64,000 nt of DNA, from assembly GCF_003427025.1 (NCBI RefSeq), contig NZ_QVAI01000004.1:1-64000 (forward strand), in the 5' to 3' direction. The stretch comes from Jiangella endophytica (GTDB taxonomy: Bacteria; Actinomycetota; Actinomycetes; Jiangellales; Jiangellaceae). The notes beneath the pieces are model-generated. The model saw only the letters and a list, made by a program, of their open reading frames with translations, ran no database searches and had not been told where the DNA came from. Each line of letters starts with the position of its first letter. Positions within the stretch are counted from its first letter, which is position 1. Below are positions 9,213 to 17,848 of the stretch, piece by piece. A program made the position numbers and the translations under genes.

Positions 9213-9874
9213 CGACGGTGCTGCTGGCCGACGACCAGCGGCTGGTCCGCGCGGGGTTCCGGTCGATCCTCGCCGGCGAGCCCGACCTCGACGTCGTGGG
9301 CGAGGCGGCCGACGGCGCGGAGGCGCTGACGCTGGTGGGCGAGTTGCGCCCCGACGTCGTGCTCATGGACGTGCGGATGCCCGAGTTGGACGGGCTGGAG
9401 GCGACCCGCCGCATCGTCGCCGACCCCGCGCTGGCCGGCGTGCGCGTCGTCATCCTCACCACGTTCGACCTCGACGACTACGTGTACGGCGCGCTGCGGG
9501 CCGGGGCGAGCGGCTTCCTCGTCAAGGACACCGAGCCGATGGAGCTGATCCACGCCGTGCGGGTCGTGGCCCGCGGCGACGCGCTGATCGCGCCGTCGAT
9601 CACCCGCCGGCTGATCTCCGAGATCGCCGGCCGGGCCGCCAAGCCGGTCCCGAACAGCCGTCTCAACGCGCTCACCGAGCGGGAGCGCGAGGTGCTCGAG
9701 CTGGTCGCGGCGGGACTGTCCAACGACGAGATCGCCGACCGCCTGGTGCTGAGCCCGGCCACGGCGAAGACGCACGTCAGCCGCATCCTCACCAAGCTGG
9801 GCGCCCGCGACCGCGCCCAGCTGGTCGTCCTCGCCTACGAGGCCGGGCTGGTCACACCCGGCTGGCTGGGCTGA
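9209..9874 (+). CDS. LuxR/NarL-family response regulator
   Basis: DNA-binding partner of the preceding kinase, 221 aa. The receiver domain (about 1-120) has the acidic pair DD near residues 9-10, phosphoacceptor Asp in VVLMDVRMPE, switch Thr in ILTTFD and Lys in LVKD. The GerE/LuxR helix-turn-helix is LTEREREVLELVAAGLSNDE onwards, near 150-215. Its 3' end overlaps the convergent membrane-protein gene by 40 bp. Confidence 0.95.
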   Translation: MTTVLLADDQRLVRAGFRSILAGEPDLDVVGEAADGAEALTLVGELRPDVVLMDVRMPELDGLEATRRIVADPALAGVRVVILTTFDLDDYVYGALRAGASGFLVKDTEPMELIHAVRVVARGDALIAPSITRRLISEIAGRAAKPVPNSRLNALTEREREVLELVAAGLSNDEIADRLVLSPATAKTHVSRILTKLGARDRAQLVVLAYEAGLVTPGWLG

Positions 9875-10974
9875 CGGCGTCGCCGCCGCGCCACCAGCGC
9901 ATGCGCGGCGGCGAACGCGACGGCGACGGCGGGAGCCGCCAGCAGCGCCGGTCTGAGACCCGCCGGGGGCAGCAGCAGCCCGAGGACACCCGGCAGCCCC
10001 GGCTCGTCGGCCACGCCGGCCGCCGCGTCGACGACGCCCTCGTGCGTCACCACCGCGAGCGTGAACGCGTACCAGGCCGCCAGCAGCGTCGTCGCGGGCC
10101 GCGACCGCAACGGCTGGGTGTGCACCTGGAAGTACGCCAGTGCGAAGACCAGCACGAACACCTGGATGGCGTAGATGCGCACCAGCCCCGCGCGCCCGCC
10201 GAGCAGGATGTCCGCCGGGTCGGTCGGCGCCTCCCCGGCGATGAAGGTGAGCCCGCTCACGCAGCCGTCGGCGGACGGGCTGCCCGCGCACCACAGCCGT
10301 GCGACCGGCTCCGTGACGGCGCTGAGCACGTCGGGGACGACGGTCATGAGCAGGTACGCCACGAGAGCCGCCAGGACGGCGAGGCCGATGCGCCGCCAGA
10401 GCGTCGGCGCGGGGCCGCGCAGGAGCACGAGGGCCGACGTGGCGGTGACCCGCACGGTGCCGTCCGGCTCATGGGGCCAGAGCCGGTCGGCGTGTGTGAC
10501 GAGGACGAGCGTCGCGCCGGCCAGCGCGACCAGCAGGACGTGGCCCGAGGCCTGCTGGGCGTCGGTCAGGATCCGCCCCAGCCGCTCGCCCCGCCCCGCC
10601 GCGTCGGCCGCCAGCCCGCCCGCGTCGACGAGCAGCATCGCGGTGAGGTTCGCCAGCGGTGCGACCACCGGCAGGGCCAGCACGACCACCACGGGACGCG
10701 TCCAGTCGTCGGCGATCGCCGTCGCCAGCCACCACGACACCGCGAGCAGCAGCGCCACGAACAGCGCCGCCCACAGCAGCTCGGTCAGGTACGCCGGCCA
10801 GCCGGACCGGTCGGACAGGAGCAGCGTCGGCGAGACGGTCAGGAAACGGAGGCGGTCGCCGAGCCGCTCCGGCGGCCCGAGCCGGTCGGCCCAGTCGATC
10901 TGCGCCGGCAGCGCCGCGACGACCAGCATCGCGACCAGCCCGGCCAGCGCGGTGCGGAGCGGGTGCCCGCGCAT
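9835..10974 (-). CDS. Polytopic membrane protein of unknown function
   Basis: Protein of 379 aa with about eight hydrophobic segments; I recognise no family. A large non-membrane stretch (about residues 120-155 and 230-270) contains Cys in RLWCAGSPSADGC. The C-terminus is basic (ARRRRRQP). Its ATG overlaps the TGA of the upstream single-pass protein (TGATG), so the two are co-translated and may form a complex. The last 40 bp overlap the response-regulator gene in antisense. Confidence 0.7.
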   Translation of the reverse strand: MRGHPLRTALAGLVAMLVVAALPAQIDWADRLGPPERLGDRLRFLTVSPTLLLSDRSGWPAYLTELLWAALFVALLLAVSWWLATAIADDWTRPVVVVLALPVVAPLANLTAMLLVDAGGLAADAAGRGERLGRILTDAQQASGHVLLVALAGATLVLVTHADRLWPHEPDGTVRVTATSALVLLRGPAPTLWRRIGLAVLAALVAYLLMTVVPDVLSAVTEPVARLWCAGSPSADGCVSGLTFIAGEAPTDPADILLGGRAGLVRIYAIQVFVLVFALAYFQVHTQPLRSRPATTLLAAWYAFTLAVVTHEGVVDAAAGVADEPGLPGVLGLLLPPAGLRPALLAAPAVAVAFAAAHALVARRRRRQPSQPGVTSPAS

Positions 10975-11816
10975 CAGTCCTCCCGGATGGGCAGCGGGCC
11001 TGTCACGCGGAACGGCGCACCGTCGTTGTCCAGCACGTCGGTGTGCACCTGCTCGCCGTCCCACCAGGTGACGGTCGCCCGCCACTCGGTGTCGTGACCG
11101 GCGCTGCGGCCGACGAGCGTGAACGAGTAGAAGTCCTGGGCGCCGACCGTGCGCGGCAGCGTGATCTGCTCGCCGAGCAGGTCCGCCTCGGCCCGGGCCT
11201 GTGCCTGCTGGTCGCTGCCCTGCAGGTATCCGATGGGGACGTCGGTGCCGATGGGCAGCGTGTCGAGGTCGACGACGACGAAGTCCGGCTCGTCGCCGTC
11301 GTCGGGCTCGCCGCCGCAACCCTGAGCCCGGGACTGCTCGCCGGTGACGGGGTCGGTCCGGCTCAGCACGGTGATGGTGAGGTCGCGCACCTCGATCGGC
11401 GCCTCGGCGCTGTGGACGCCGACCTGTGCCTTGACGGAGCCGCGGTGGGTGATGCGGCCGTCGCGCTCCCACCGGGCCAGCTGCCGATTGTCCTTGTTGG
11501 CGATGATGTCGTCCACCAGCTCCGCGCTGCGGTCCGGAACCGTCCACACCGAGGTGCAGCCGTTGTTGTCCTGGTCGACCAGCAGGCCGACCTCCGGCCC
11601 GGTCGTCGCCGTCCACACGGCGGCCGCCACGGGCGCCAGGACGCCGATCGCCGTCAGCACCAGCGCGTAGAGGCCCAGCCGGTTGGCCAGGCTCAGAGTG
11701 GCGTGCCAGTGCTTCAGGCGCGCGAACGGGCTGGGACGTGGAGGCGGCGGCGGTGCGTCGTCCTCGTGGCTCACCTGACTCCCTGCGTCGTCGGTGGGTG
11801 CCCGCGAGCCAGTCAT
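10974..11816 (-). CDS. Single-pass membrane protein with extracytoplasmic domain
   Basis: Protein of 280 aa. The cytoplasmic N-terminus (~50 residues) contains a poly-Pro run. One membrane helix (NRLGLYALVLTAIGVLAPVA, about 58-80) follows, then a ~200-residue beta-rich domain with Cys in NNGCTSVW and AQGCGGE that may pair. ATG 11816 is chosen over an upstream in-frame start that adds only basic residues. Coupled to the next membrane gene. Function unknown. Confidence 0.65.
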   Translation of the reverse strand: MTGSRAPTDDAGSQVSHEDDAPPPPPRPSPFARLKHWHATLSLANRLGLYALVLTAIGVLAPVAAAVWTATTGPEVGLLVDQDNNGCTSVWTVPDRSAELVDDIIANKDNRQLARWERDGRITHRGSVKAQVGVHSAEAPIEVRDLTITVLSRTDPVTGEQSRAQGCGGEPDDGDEPDFVVVDLDTLPIGTDVPIGYLQGSDQQAQARAEADLLGEQITLPRTVGAQDFYSFTLVGRSAGHDTEWRATVTWWDGEQVHTDVLDNDGAPFRVTGPLPIRED

Positions 11817-11965
11817 CCTAGACAACTCCCGGCGTACGTGATCACCCCTAGGCCGCAACTCCTGGTGTACGTCAGGTGTCCGCTCCAGCCGGACGCGCCG
11901 GGCCGTGCCGTCACCCGATGCTGGTCAGCGTCGGAGATCTCCGCACGGACGAGGAAGGAACGAAC

Positions 11966-14107
11966 ATGAGGCTGGAACGGCTCGCCGCCTGGTCGCAGCG
12001 GCACCACTGGCTGGCCATCGGTCTGTGGCTGGTCGTGCTGGCCGGCGTCACGGTGCTGTCGCAGGCCGTCGGCGACGACTACCACGACGACCACGCGCTG
12101 CCGGGCACGGAGTCGCAGCAGCTGTCCGACGCGCTGGAGGACGCCGCGCCCGCGCAGGCCGGCGACTCCGTGCAGGTCGTGCTGCACGACGAGGACGGCG
12201 TCGAGGGGCGACGCGACCGCGTCGAGCCGATGCTCGGCGAGCTGAGTACGCTGCCGCACGTCGTCCACGTGTCCAGCCCGTTCGACGCGCCGGGGGCGGT
12301 GTCGGCGGACGGGACCGTCGCGTACGCGACGGTGACGCTGGACGGCAGCGCCACGGACGTGCCGGCCGACGCCGTGCGGGAGATCATCGACACCGCTCAG
12401 GCGGCCGGCGGCGACGGACTGCGGGTCGAGCTGGGCGGTGATGCCGTCCGAGGGGCCGAGGAGTCCGCCGGCGGGGCCGCCGAGGGCGCCGGCATGCTGG
12501 CCGCGCTGGTCATCCTCGTGTTCATGTTCGGCTCGTTCCTGGCCGCGACGCTGCCGCTGATCACCGCGGTCTTCGCCGTCGGCAGCACGCTGGGCGTCAT
12601 CGTCGTGCTGTCCAACGTCGTGACGATCGCGACGTACACCGCGCCGTTGATGATGCTGGTCGGCATCGGCGTCGGCATCGACTACGCACTGCTGGTGTTC
12701 GCCCGCTACCGCTCGGAGCTGCTGGCCGGCGGCGACCGGCAGCAAGCCGCCCGTACGGCACTGGACACCGCCGGCCGCTCGGTGATCTTCGCCGGCTGCA
12801 CGGTCATCATCGCGCTGCTCGGCCTGTTCGCGCTGGGTCTCGGGTCGCTGCAGGGTGTGGCACTGGCCGTCGCGCTGACCGTGCTGGTCACCATGCTCGC
12901 GTCGCTGACGCTGCTGCCTTCGCTGCTGACCGTGTTCGGCCGGCGGATCGAGAAGCGCGTCCTCGCCCACGCCCGGCGGTCGAAGCGGCAGCCGGGCGCG
13001 CGGTGGCGGCGGCTGGCCGACGCGGTCCGGCGGCGCCCGCTGCCCCCGCTCGTCGCCGCGGTCGCCGTCCTGCTCGCGCTGTCCGCACCCGCGCTCGGCC
13101 TGCGGCTCGGGTTCGCCGACGCCGGCAACGAGGCGTCGTCGTCGACCAGCCGGCAGGCCTACGACCTGCTCGCCGAGGGGTTCGGCCCGGGCTTCAACGG
13201 GCCGCTGATCGTGCTGGCGGAGGGCGCGGCCGACGGCGGCGCCGCCCTGGCGGCCGCCCTCGAGGACACCGACGGCGTCGCGGGCGTCGTGCCGCCGCAG
13301 CCGCTGCCGGACACCGACCTCGCGCTGGTCGTCACGTTCCCGGAGTCCGCCCCGCAGGACGCCGCGACCGCCGACCTCGTCCACCGGCTGCGCGACGACG
13401 TGCTGCCGCCGCTGGCGTCGGAGACCGGCGTGACCTACCTGGTCGGCGGGTCGACCGCGGCCGCCGAGGACTTCGCCGACGCCGTCAGCGACCGGCTGCC
13501 GCTGTTCGTCGCCGTCGTCGTCGGGCTGTCCGCGCTGCTGCTGATGGCCGTGTTCCGATCGATCTGGGTCCCGGTGAAGGCGGCCGTGCTGAACCTGCTG
13601 AGCATCGGCGCGTCCCTGGGTGTCGTGACGCTGGTGTTCGGCGAAGGGCTGTTCGGCGTGCCCGCCGGCCCGGTCGAGGCGTTCGTCCCGGTGATGATCT
13701 TCGCGATCGTGTTCGGCCTGTCGATGGACTACGAGGTCTTCCTGGTGTCGCGGATGCACGAGGAGTGGCGCCGGTCGGGCAACGCCGTCCGCGCCGTCCG
13801 GGAGGGTCTGGCCACGACCGGCGGCGTGATCACGGCAGCCGCGGCGATCATGGTCGTGGTGTTCGGGGCGTTCCTGCTCAGCCCGGACCGCATGCTGCAG
13901 CAGTTCGGCCTCGGCCTCGCGGTCGCGGTGTTCCTCGACGCCGTCGTCATCCGCTGCCTCATCGTCCCGGCCGTGATGAGCCTGCTGGGGGAGCGGGCGT
14001 GGTGGCTGCCGCGCTGGCTGGATCGCATCCTGCCGCACATCGCGCTGGAGCGGCCCGAACCGGCGCGGGGTGACGCCGACGCCGTCACCGCCGGGCAGAC
14101 GCGGTAG
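11966..14107 (+). CDS. MMPL/RND-family membrane transporter
   Basis: Integral membrane protein of 713 aa with the duplicated MMPL architecture: an N-terminal helix, an extracytoplasmic loop, a 5-6 helix bundle, then a second copy. The proton-relay-like motifs GVGIDYALLVFARYR (first half) and GLSMDYEVFLVSRMHEEW (second half) are intact. Relatives export lipids, siderophores or drugs using proton flux. ATG 11966 is preceded by GAGGAAGGA. No TetR regulator or polyketide gene lies alongside; the next genes are cydA/cydB, so the cargo is unknown. Confidence 0.92.
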   Translation: MRLERLAAWSQRHHWLAIGLWLVVLAGVTVLSQAVGDDYHDDHALPGTESQQLSDALEDAAPAQAGDSVQVVLHDEDGVEGRRDRVEPMLGELSTLPHVVHVSSPFDAPGAVSADGTVAYATVTLDGSATDVPADAVREIIDTAQAAGGDGLRVELGGDAVRGAEESAGGAAEGAGMLAALVILVFMFGSFLAATLPLITAVFAVGSTLGVIVVLSNVVTIATYTAPLMMLVGIGVGIDYALLVFARYRSELLAGGDRQQAARTALDTAGRSVIFAGCTVIIALLGLFALGLGSLQGVALAVALTVLVTMLASLTLLPSLLTVFGRRIEKRVLAHARRSKRQPGARWRRLADAVRRRPLPPLVAAVAVLLALSAPALGLRLGFADAGNEASSSTSRQAYDLLAEGFGPGFNGPLIVLAEGAADGGAALAAALEDTDGVAGVVPPQPLPDTDLALVVTFPESAPQDAATADLVHRLRDDVLPPLASETGVTYLVGGSTAAAEDFADAVSDRLPLFVAVVVGLSALLLMAVFRSIWVPVKAAVLNLLSIGASLGVVTLVFGEGLFGVPAGPVEAFVPVMIFAIVFGLSMDYEVFLVSRMHEEWRRSGNAVRAVREGLATTGGVITAAAAIMVVVFGAFLLSPDRMLQQFGLGLAVAVFLDAVVIRCLIVPAVMSLLGERAWWLPRWLDRILPHIALERPEPARGDADAVTAGQTR

Positions 14108-14112
14108 CCGCA

Positions 14113-15279
14113 GTGGATGTGCTGGAGCTGGCGCGCCTGCAGTTCGCGCTGACCGCGGGCGCCCACTTCCTGTTCGTCTCGCTGACGCTCGGCCTGGCCA
14201 CCGTCCTCGCCGTCCTGCAGACGCGGGCCACCGTCGGGCGCAGCCCGATCCACGCCCGGATGACCCGGTTCTGGGGCCGGCTCTACGTGACCAACTACGC
14301 GATGGGCATCCTCACCGGTCTGGTCATGGAGTTCCAGCTGGGGCTGAGCTGGAGCGGGCTGACGCACTTCGCCGGCAACGTCGTGGGCGCGTCGCTGGCG
14401 ATGGAGACGCTGGTGGCGTTCTTCGTCGAGTCGACCTTCCTCGGGCTGTGGATCTTCGGCTGGGACAAGCTCAACCGGTGGGCGCACCTGGCCGCGATCT
14501 GGGTGGTGACGCTGACCGCGTACGCGTCGGCGTACTGGGTGCTGGTGGCGAACGGGTTCATGCAGCACCCGGTCGGCGCGGCGCCCGGCGAGGACGGGCT
14601 GCGGCTCACCGACGCCGCCGCGGTGCTGACGAACCCCAGCACGCTCCAGGCGTTCTGGCACGTGCTGGCCGGTGCGCTCGTCACGGCCGGGTTCTTCGTC
14701 GCCGGTGTGAGCGCCTGGCACCTGCTGCGGCGCACGCCGGAGCAGGAGTTCTTCGGCCGGTCGCTGCGGATCGGGGTGTTCGTCGCGGCGCCGGCGCTGT
14801 TCGGGTCCGCGATCACCGGCGGCCGGCAGCTGCAGCTGATCGAAGAGATCCAGCCGCACAAATGGGAGGCGTTCTCCGGCGGCGCGGGCCTGGCACGGGC
14901 CGGTGCCCTGCTCATGCTGATGGCGTTCGCGGCGATGTTCTTCTTCTCCTTCCTGAACGTCGTCCTGGCGCTGTCGCGGCGGGTCGTCGTGACGGCGCGG
15001 CCGTGGCACGTCGCGCTGATCGCGGCGATCCCGCTGCCGTACGTGGCGATGATCTCCGGCTGGGTGTTCCGCGAGGTGGGCCGCCAGCCGTGGGTCGTCG
15101 ACGGGCTGCTCACCACGCGCGACGCGCTGTCGGACGTGTCGCCGGCGGCGATCCGGTTCTCGTTCGTGACGTTCGTGGGCGTGTTCGCGGTGCTGATCGC
15201 CGTCAACGGGTGGCTGCTGGCGCGGCAGGCCCGGCGCGGGCCGGAACCGGCGACGGCGCCGCTGGAGGTGCTCGTATGA
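14113..15279 (+). CDS. cydA: Cytochrome bd-type quinol oxidase subunit I, short divergent form
   Basis: Heme-bearing subunit, 388 aa, well below the ~450-520 aa of typical CydA. Conserved features: His in LTAGAHFLF, the acidic pair in SLAMETLVAFFVESTFLG, His in FWHVLAGAL and the GRQPW motif. The Q-loop is reduced to about QPHKWEAFSGG, and the segment carrying the usual heme b558 Met ligand (FSFRxMxG in Escherichia coli) is not recognisable. The start is GTG, 5 nt after the MMPL stop. It probably reduces O2 at low pressure, but quinol-site chemistry may differ. Confidence 0.85.
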   Translation: MDVLELARLQFALTAGAHFLFVSLTLGLATVLAVLQTRATVGRSPIHARMTRFWGRLYVTNYAMGILTGLVMEFQLGLSWSGLTHFAGNVVGASLAMETLVAFFVESTFLGLWIFGWDKLNRWAHLAAIWVVTLTAYASAYWVLVANGFMQHPVGAAPGEDGLRLTDAAAVLTNPSTLQAFWHVLAGALVTAGFFVAGVSAWHLLRRTPEQEFFGRSLRIGVFVAAPALFGSAITGGRQLQLIEEIQPHKWEAFSGGAGLARAGALLMLMAFAAMFFFSFLNVVLALSRRVVVTARPWHVALIAAIPLPYVAMISGWVFREVGRQPWVVDGLLTTRDALSDVSPAAIRFSFVTFVGVFAVLIAVNGWLLARQARRGPEPATAPLEVLV

Positions 15280-16046
15280 CGGAGACACTCGCCGCGGCGC
15301 TGTTCGGCTTCTTCGCCACCGGGTACTTCGTGCTCGGCGGCGCGGACATCGGCACCGGGATGATGCTGCCGTTCCTCGGCCGCGACGGCGCCGAGCGGCG
15401 GCAGGTCGTGGCCGCGATCGTGCCGTTCTTCCTCGCCGACGAGGTGTGGCTGGTCGCCACCGCCGGGCTGTTGATCGGGGCGTTCCCCGCCCTGGAGGCC
15501 GAACTCTTCTCCGGGCTGTACCCGCTGATCGTCGTGCTCGTCGCCGCCTGGATCATCCGCGACGTCGGGCTGTGGGCACGGGACCGGGCCTGGCCGGCGG
15601 CCTGCGACGTCGCGGTGACGGTCGGCTCCTGGACGGTGGCGGGCGCCTGGGCGTGGATCCTGGCCGGGCTGCTGACCGGCGTGACCGACGGCGTCGCCGG
15701 CGGCGCGGCGGTGGCACTGCTCGGCGCCGTCGTCGTCGCGCTGTTCGCTCTGCACGGGCTGTCCTTCGCCGGGCTGCGGCTCACCGGCCGTCCGCACGAG
15801 CGGGCCCGGGCACTGGCCGGCCCGGTGGGGGACCGGGCGACGTTCGCGCTGACGGCGGTCGTGCTGGCCGCGGCGCCGCTCGCCGCCGGCGCCCGGCTGG
15901 AGTTCGCGGGCGCCGCCGCCGACGACGCCACACTGCGGCTGCTGGTGCCCGCGGTCTGCGCAGTTCTGCCGTTGCTCCTGGCCGGGCAGGCGATGACGTG
16001 GTGGGTGTTCCGCCACCGCGTCGCGACACCCGCCGGCGCACCCTAG
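15276..16046 (+). CDS. cydB: Cytochrome bd-type oxidase subunit II, short form
   Basis: Partner of the preceding subunit, 256 aa against ~335-380 for usual CydB, with about seven membrane helices. The N-terminus YFVLGGADIGTGMMLPFLG replaces the usual GFDLG pattern, and FFLADEVWLVATAGLLIGAFP replaces the WDGNEVWL motif. The ATG overlaps the cydA stop (ATGA). No cydC/cydD assembly ABC genes or cydX follow. The stop shares CTAG with the convergent DUF1203 gene. Confidence 0.8.
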   Translation: MTETLAAALFGFFATGYFVLGGADIGTGMMLPFLGRDGAERRQVVAAIVPFFLADEVWLVATAGLLIGAFPALEAELFSGLYPLIVVLVAAWIIRDVGLWARDRAWPAACDVAVTVGSWTVAGAWAWILAGLLTGVTDGVAGGAAVALLGAVVVALFALHGLSFAGLRLTGRPHERARALAGPVGDRATFALTAVVLAAAPLAAGARLEFAGAAADDATLRLLVPAVCAVLPLLLAGQAMTWWVFRHRVATPAGAP

Positions 16047-16543
16047 GACGGGCGGCGGACCTCGGCGTGGAAGCAGCCGAACTCGACGGCCCGCACGTGG
16101 ACGACCTCGACCGCCGGGTCGGCGAACAGGTCGTCCAGCGCGGCGGCCGCGACGTCCGCGGCGTGGCCGGGCGCGGGGGAGACCAGCCGGCCGCCGACGA
16201 TGTGGCCGCGCTTGTCGTAGCCGCGGTACACCCGCCTGGCCGACGCGACCTCGGCCGGGAAGCCGTCGTGCCGAGGGCCGCCGCACGCGCGCGCGTGCAG
16301 GAACACCGGGCCGGTCTCGTCGTAGGCGCCCGGGTCCGCGCCGTGCTCCTCGGCCCACCGGCGCAGCGGCGCGTACGTCACCAGCACCAGGCTGTCGCCC
16401 GGCACGCTGCGGGCCAGGCAGCAGCGCAGCGGCGCGCCGCCGTCGACGTCGGTGAACGGCTCGCGGGTCAGCCCGGCGTCGTCCCGCTCGCGCAGCCGGG
16501 CGGTGACGTCGGCGGGGATCGGGCGGTACTCGTAGCTGCTCAT
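16043..16543 (-). CDS. DUF1203 domain protein
   Basis: Small soluble protein of 166 aa that matches DUF1203 over its whole length: RCCLARSVPGDSLVLVTYAP, GPVFLHARAC and a C-terminal VHVRAVEFGCFHAEVRR. Several Cys and His residues recur in these motifs, but no activity is established for the family. Monocistronic, between convergent cydB and a divergent GNAT gene. Confidence 0.8.
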   Translation of the reverse strand: MSSYEYRPIPADVTARLRERDDAGLTREPFTDVDGGAPLRCCLARSVPGDSLVLVTYAPLRRWAEEHGADPGAYDETGPVFLHARACGGPRHDGFPAEVASARRVYRGYDKRGHIVGGRLVSPAPGHAADVAAAALDDLFADPAVEVVHVRAVEFGCFHAEVRRPS

Positions 16544-16607
16544 GCCTCCAGCGTCGCGGCCGGGCGCGGGCCGTGCTGGCGGGAATCGGACGGGGCGTCG
16601 GCCTGCC

Positions 16608-16613
16608 TACGAT
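16608..16613 (+). promoter_or_regulatory. -10 box TACGAT, leaderless GNAT gene
   Basis: TACGAT, then exactly 6 nt, then GTG at 16620. This decides the start against an upstream in-frame ATG at 16542 that would add 26 low-complexity residues. Confidence 0.55.
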
Positions 16614-16619
16614 GACCTG

Positions 16620-17177
16620 GTGCCCGGACTCCCGCTTCCGCTGACCACCGACCGCCTGACCCTGCGCCCGCACGTCGAGGCCGACCTCGACGAGCTGCAC
16701 CGCCTGCACGCCCACCCCGACGTCGCCCGCTACATGTTGTGGGAGCCGTGGCAGCGGGGCTACGCCATCGAGCGGCTCGGCCGCCGCCTGCAGCAGACCA
16801 CCCCCGTCGCCGACGGCGACTCGCTCGACCTCGCGGTCCTGCGCAGCGCCGACGACACCTACGTCGGCGAGGTGCACCTGCACGTCGTCAGCGCGGAACA
16901 GCAGTGCGCCGAGATCGGCTTCGCGTTCCACCCGGAGCACCACGGCCACGGCTACGCCCGCGAGGCGGCGACGGCGATGCTGGGGCTGGCGTTCGACCCG
17001 CTCGGCTTCCGCCGCGTCATCGGCCGCTGCGCCGCAGCCAACGCCGCGTCCGCCGGCCTGATGGAGCGGCTCGGCATGCGGCGCGAGGCGCACCTCGTCG
17101 AGAATCAGCTCGTCAAGGGCGAGTGGGTGAGCGAGTACGACTACGCGATGCTTGCCCGCGAGTGGGCGGCCCGTTAG
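16620..17177 (+). CDS. GNAT N-acetyltransferase (RimJ/RimL-like)
   Basis: Cytoplasmic acetyltransferase of 185 aa. The RimJ-type start LTTDRLTLRPHVEADLDEL is followed by the acetyl-CoA-binding loop in FHPEHHGHGYAREA (about residues 103-116) and NAASAGLMERLGMRREAHL. The family acetylates protein N-termini, amino acids or drugs; the target here cannot be read. Leaderless start. The stop overlaps the convergent response-regulator stop by 4 nt. Confidence 0.88.
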   Translation: MPGLPLPLTTDRLTLRPHVEADLDELHRLHAHPDVARYMLWEPWQRGYAIERLGRRLQQTTPVADGDSLDLAVLRSADDTYVGEVHLHVVSAEQQCAEIGFAFHPEHHGHGYAREAATAMLGLAFDPLGFRRVIGRCAAANAASAGLMERLGMRREAHLVENQLVKGEWVSEYDYAMLAREWAAR

Positions 17178-17848
17178 ACCAGGCCGGCGTCGTGCACGAG
17201 CAGCGCGATCTGCACGCGGTTGTTGAGGTCGAGCTTCGTGAGCACCCGCGACACGTGCGCCTTCACCGTCGCGACGCTCATGAACAGCTCCGTGCTGATC
17301 TCGGCGTTGGATCGGCCGTGGGCGATGGCGACGGCGACCTCCAGCTCGCGCTCCGACAGCTCGGCCAGCTGTGTCTCCGCGCGCTGCGTGCGGCCGCCGC
17401 CGTCGCCGTCGGACACGTGCGCGATGAGCTGCCGGGTGACCGACGGCGACAGGATCGGCTCGCCGGCCGCGGCGCGACGGACCGCGGCGACGATGTCGCC
17501 CGGCGGCGTGTCCTTCAGCAGGAAGCCGGTCGCGCCGGCCCGCAGCGCGCGCAACACGTGGTCGTCGGTGTCGAACGTGGTGAGGATGACGATCTCCGGC
17601 GGGTCGGTGCGCCGCCGCAGCGACTCGGTGGCGGCCAGTCCGTCGACCCGCGGCATGCGGATGTCCATGAGGACGACGTCGGGCCGGGCCGCCTCGACCA
17701 TGGCGGGCACCTCGGCGCCGTCGGCCGCCTCGCCGACGATCTCGAGGTCGGGCACGCCGGCCAGCATCATCGACAGCCCGGCCCGGACGAGAGCGTCGTC
17801 GTCGACGATGAGAATCCTGGTGACAGCGGTCGCGGGCTCGGACGTCAT
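17174..17848 (-). CDS. LuxR/NarL-family response regulator
   Basis: DNA-binding regulator of 224 aa paired with the kinase upstream. Receiver: DDD near 16-18, phosphoacceptor in VVLMDIRMPR, ILTTFD, FLLKD. LuxR helix-turn-helix at the C-terminus: LSERELEVAVAIAHGRSNAE through VKAHVSRVLTKLDLNNR. ATG 17848 overlaps the kinase stop (ATGA); an in-frame start at 17857 is also possible. With the kinase it probably controls the divergent ABC exporter. Confidence 0.94.
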   Translation of the reverse strand: MTSEPATAVTRILIVDDDALVRAGLSMMLAGVPDLEIVGEAADGAEVPAMVEAARPDVVLMDIRMPRVDGLAATESLRRRTDPPEIVILTTFDTDDHVLRALRAGATGFLLKDTPPGDIVAAVRRAAAGEPILSPSVTRQLIAHVSDGDGGGRTQRAETQLAELSERELEVAVAIAHGRSNAEISTELFMSVATVKAHVSRVLTKLDLNNRVQIALLVHDAGLV

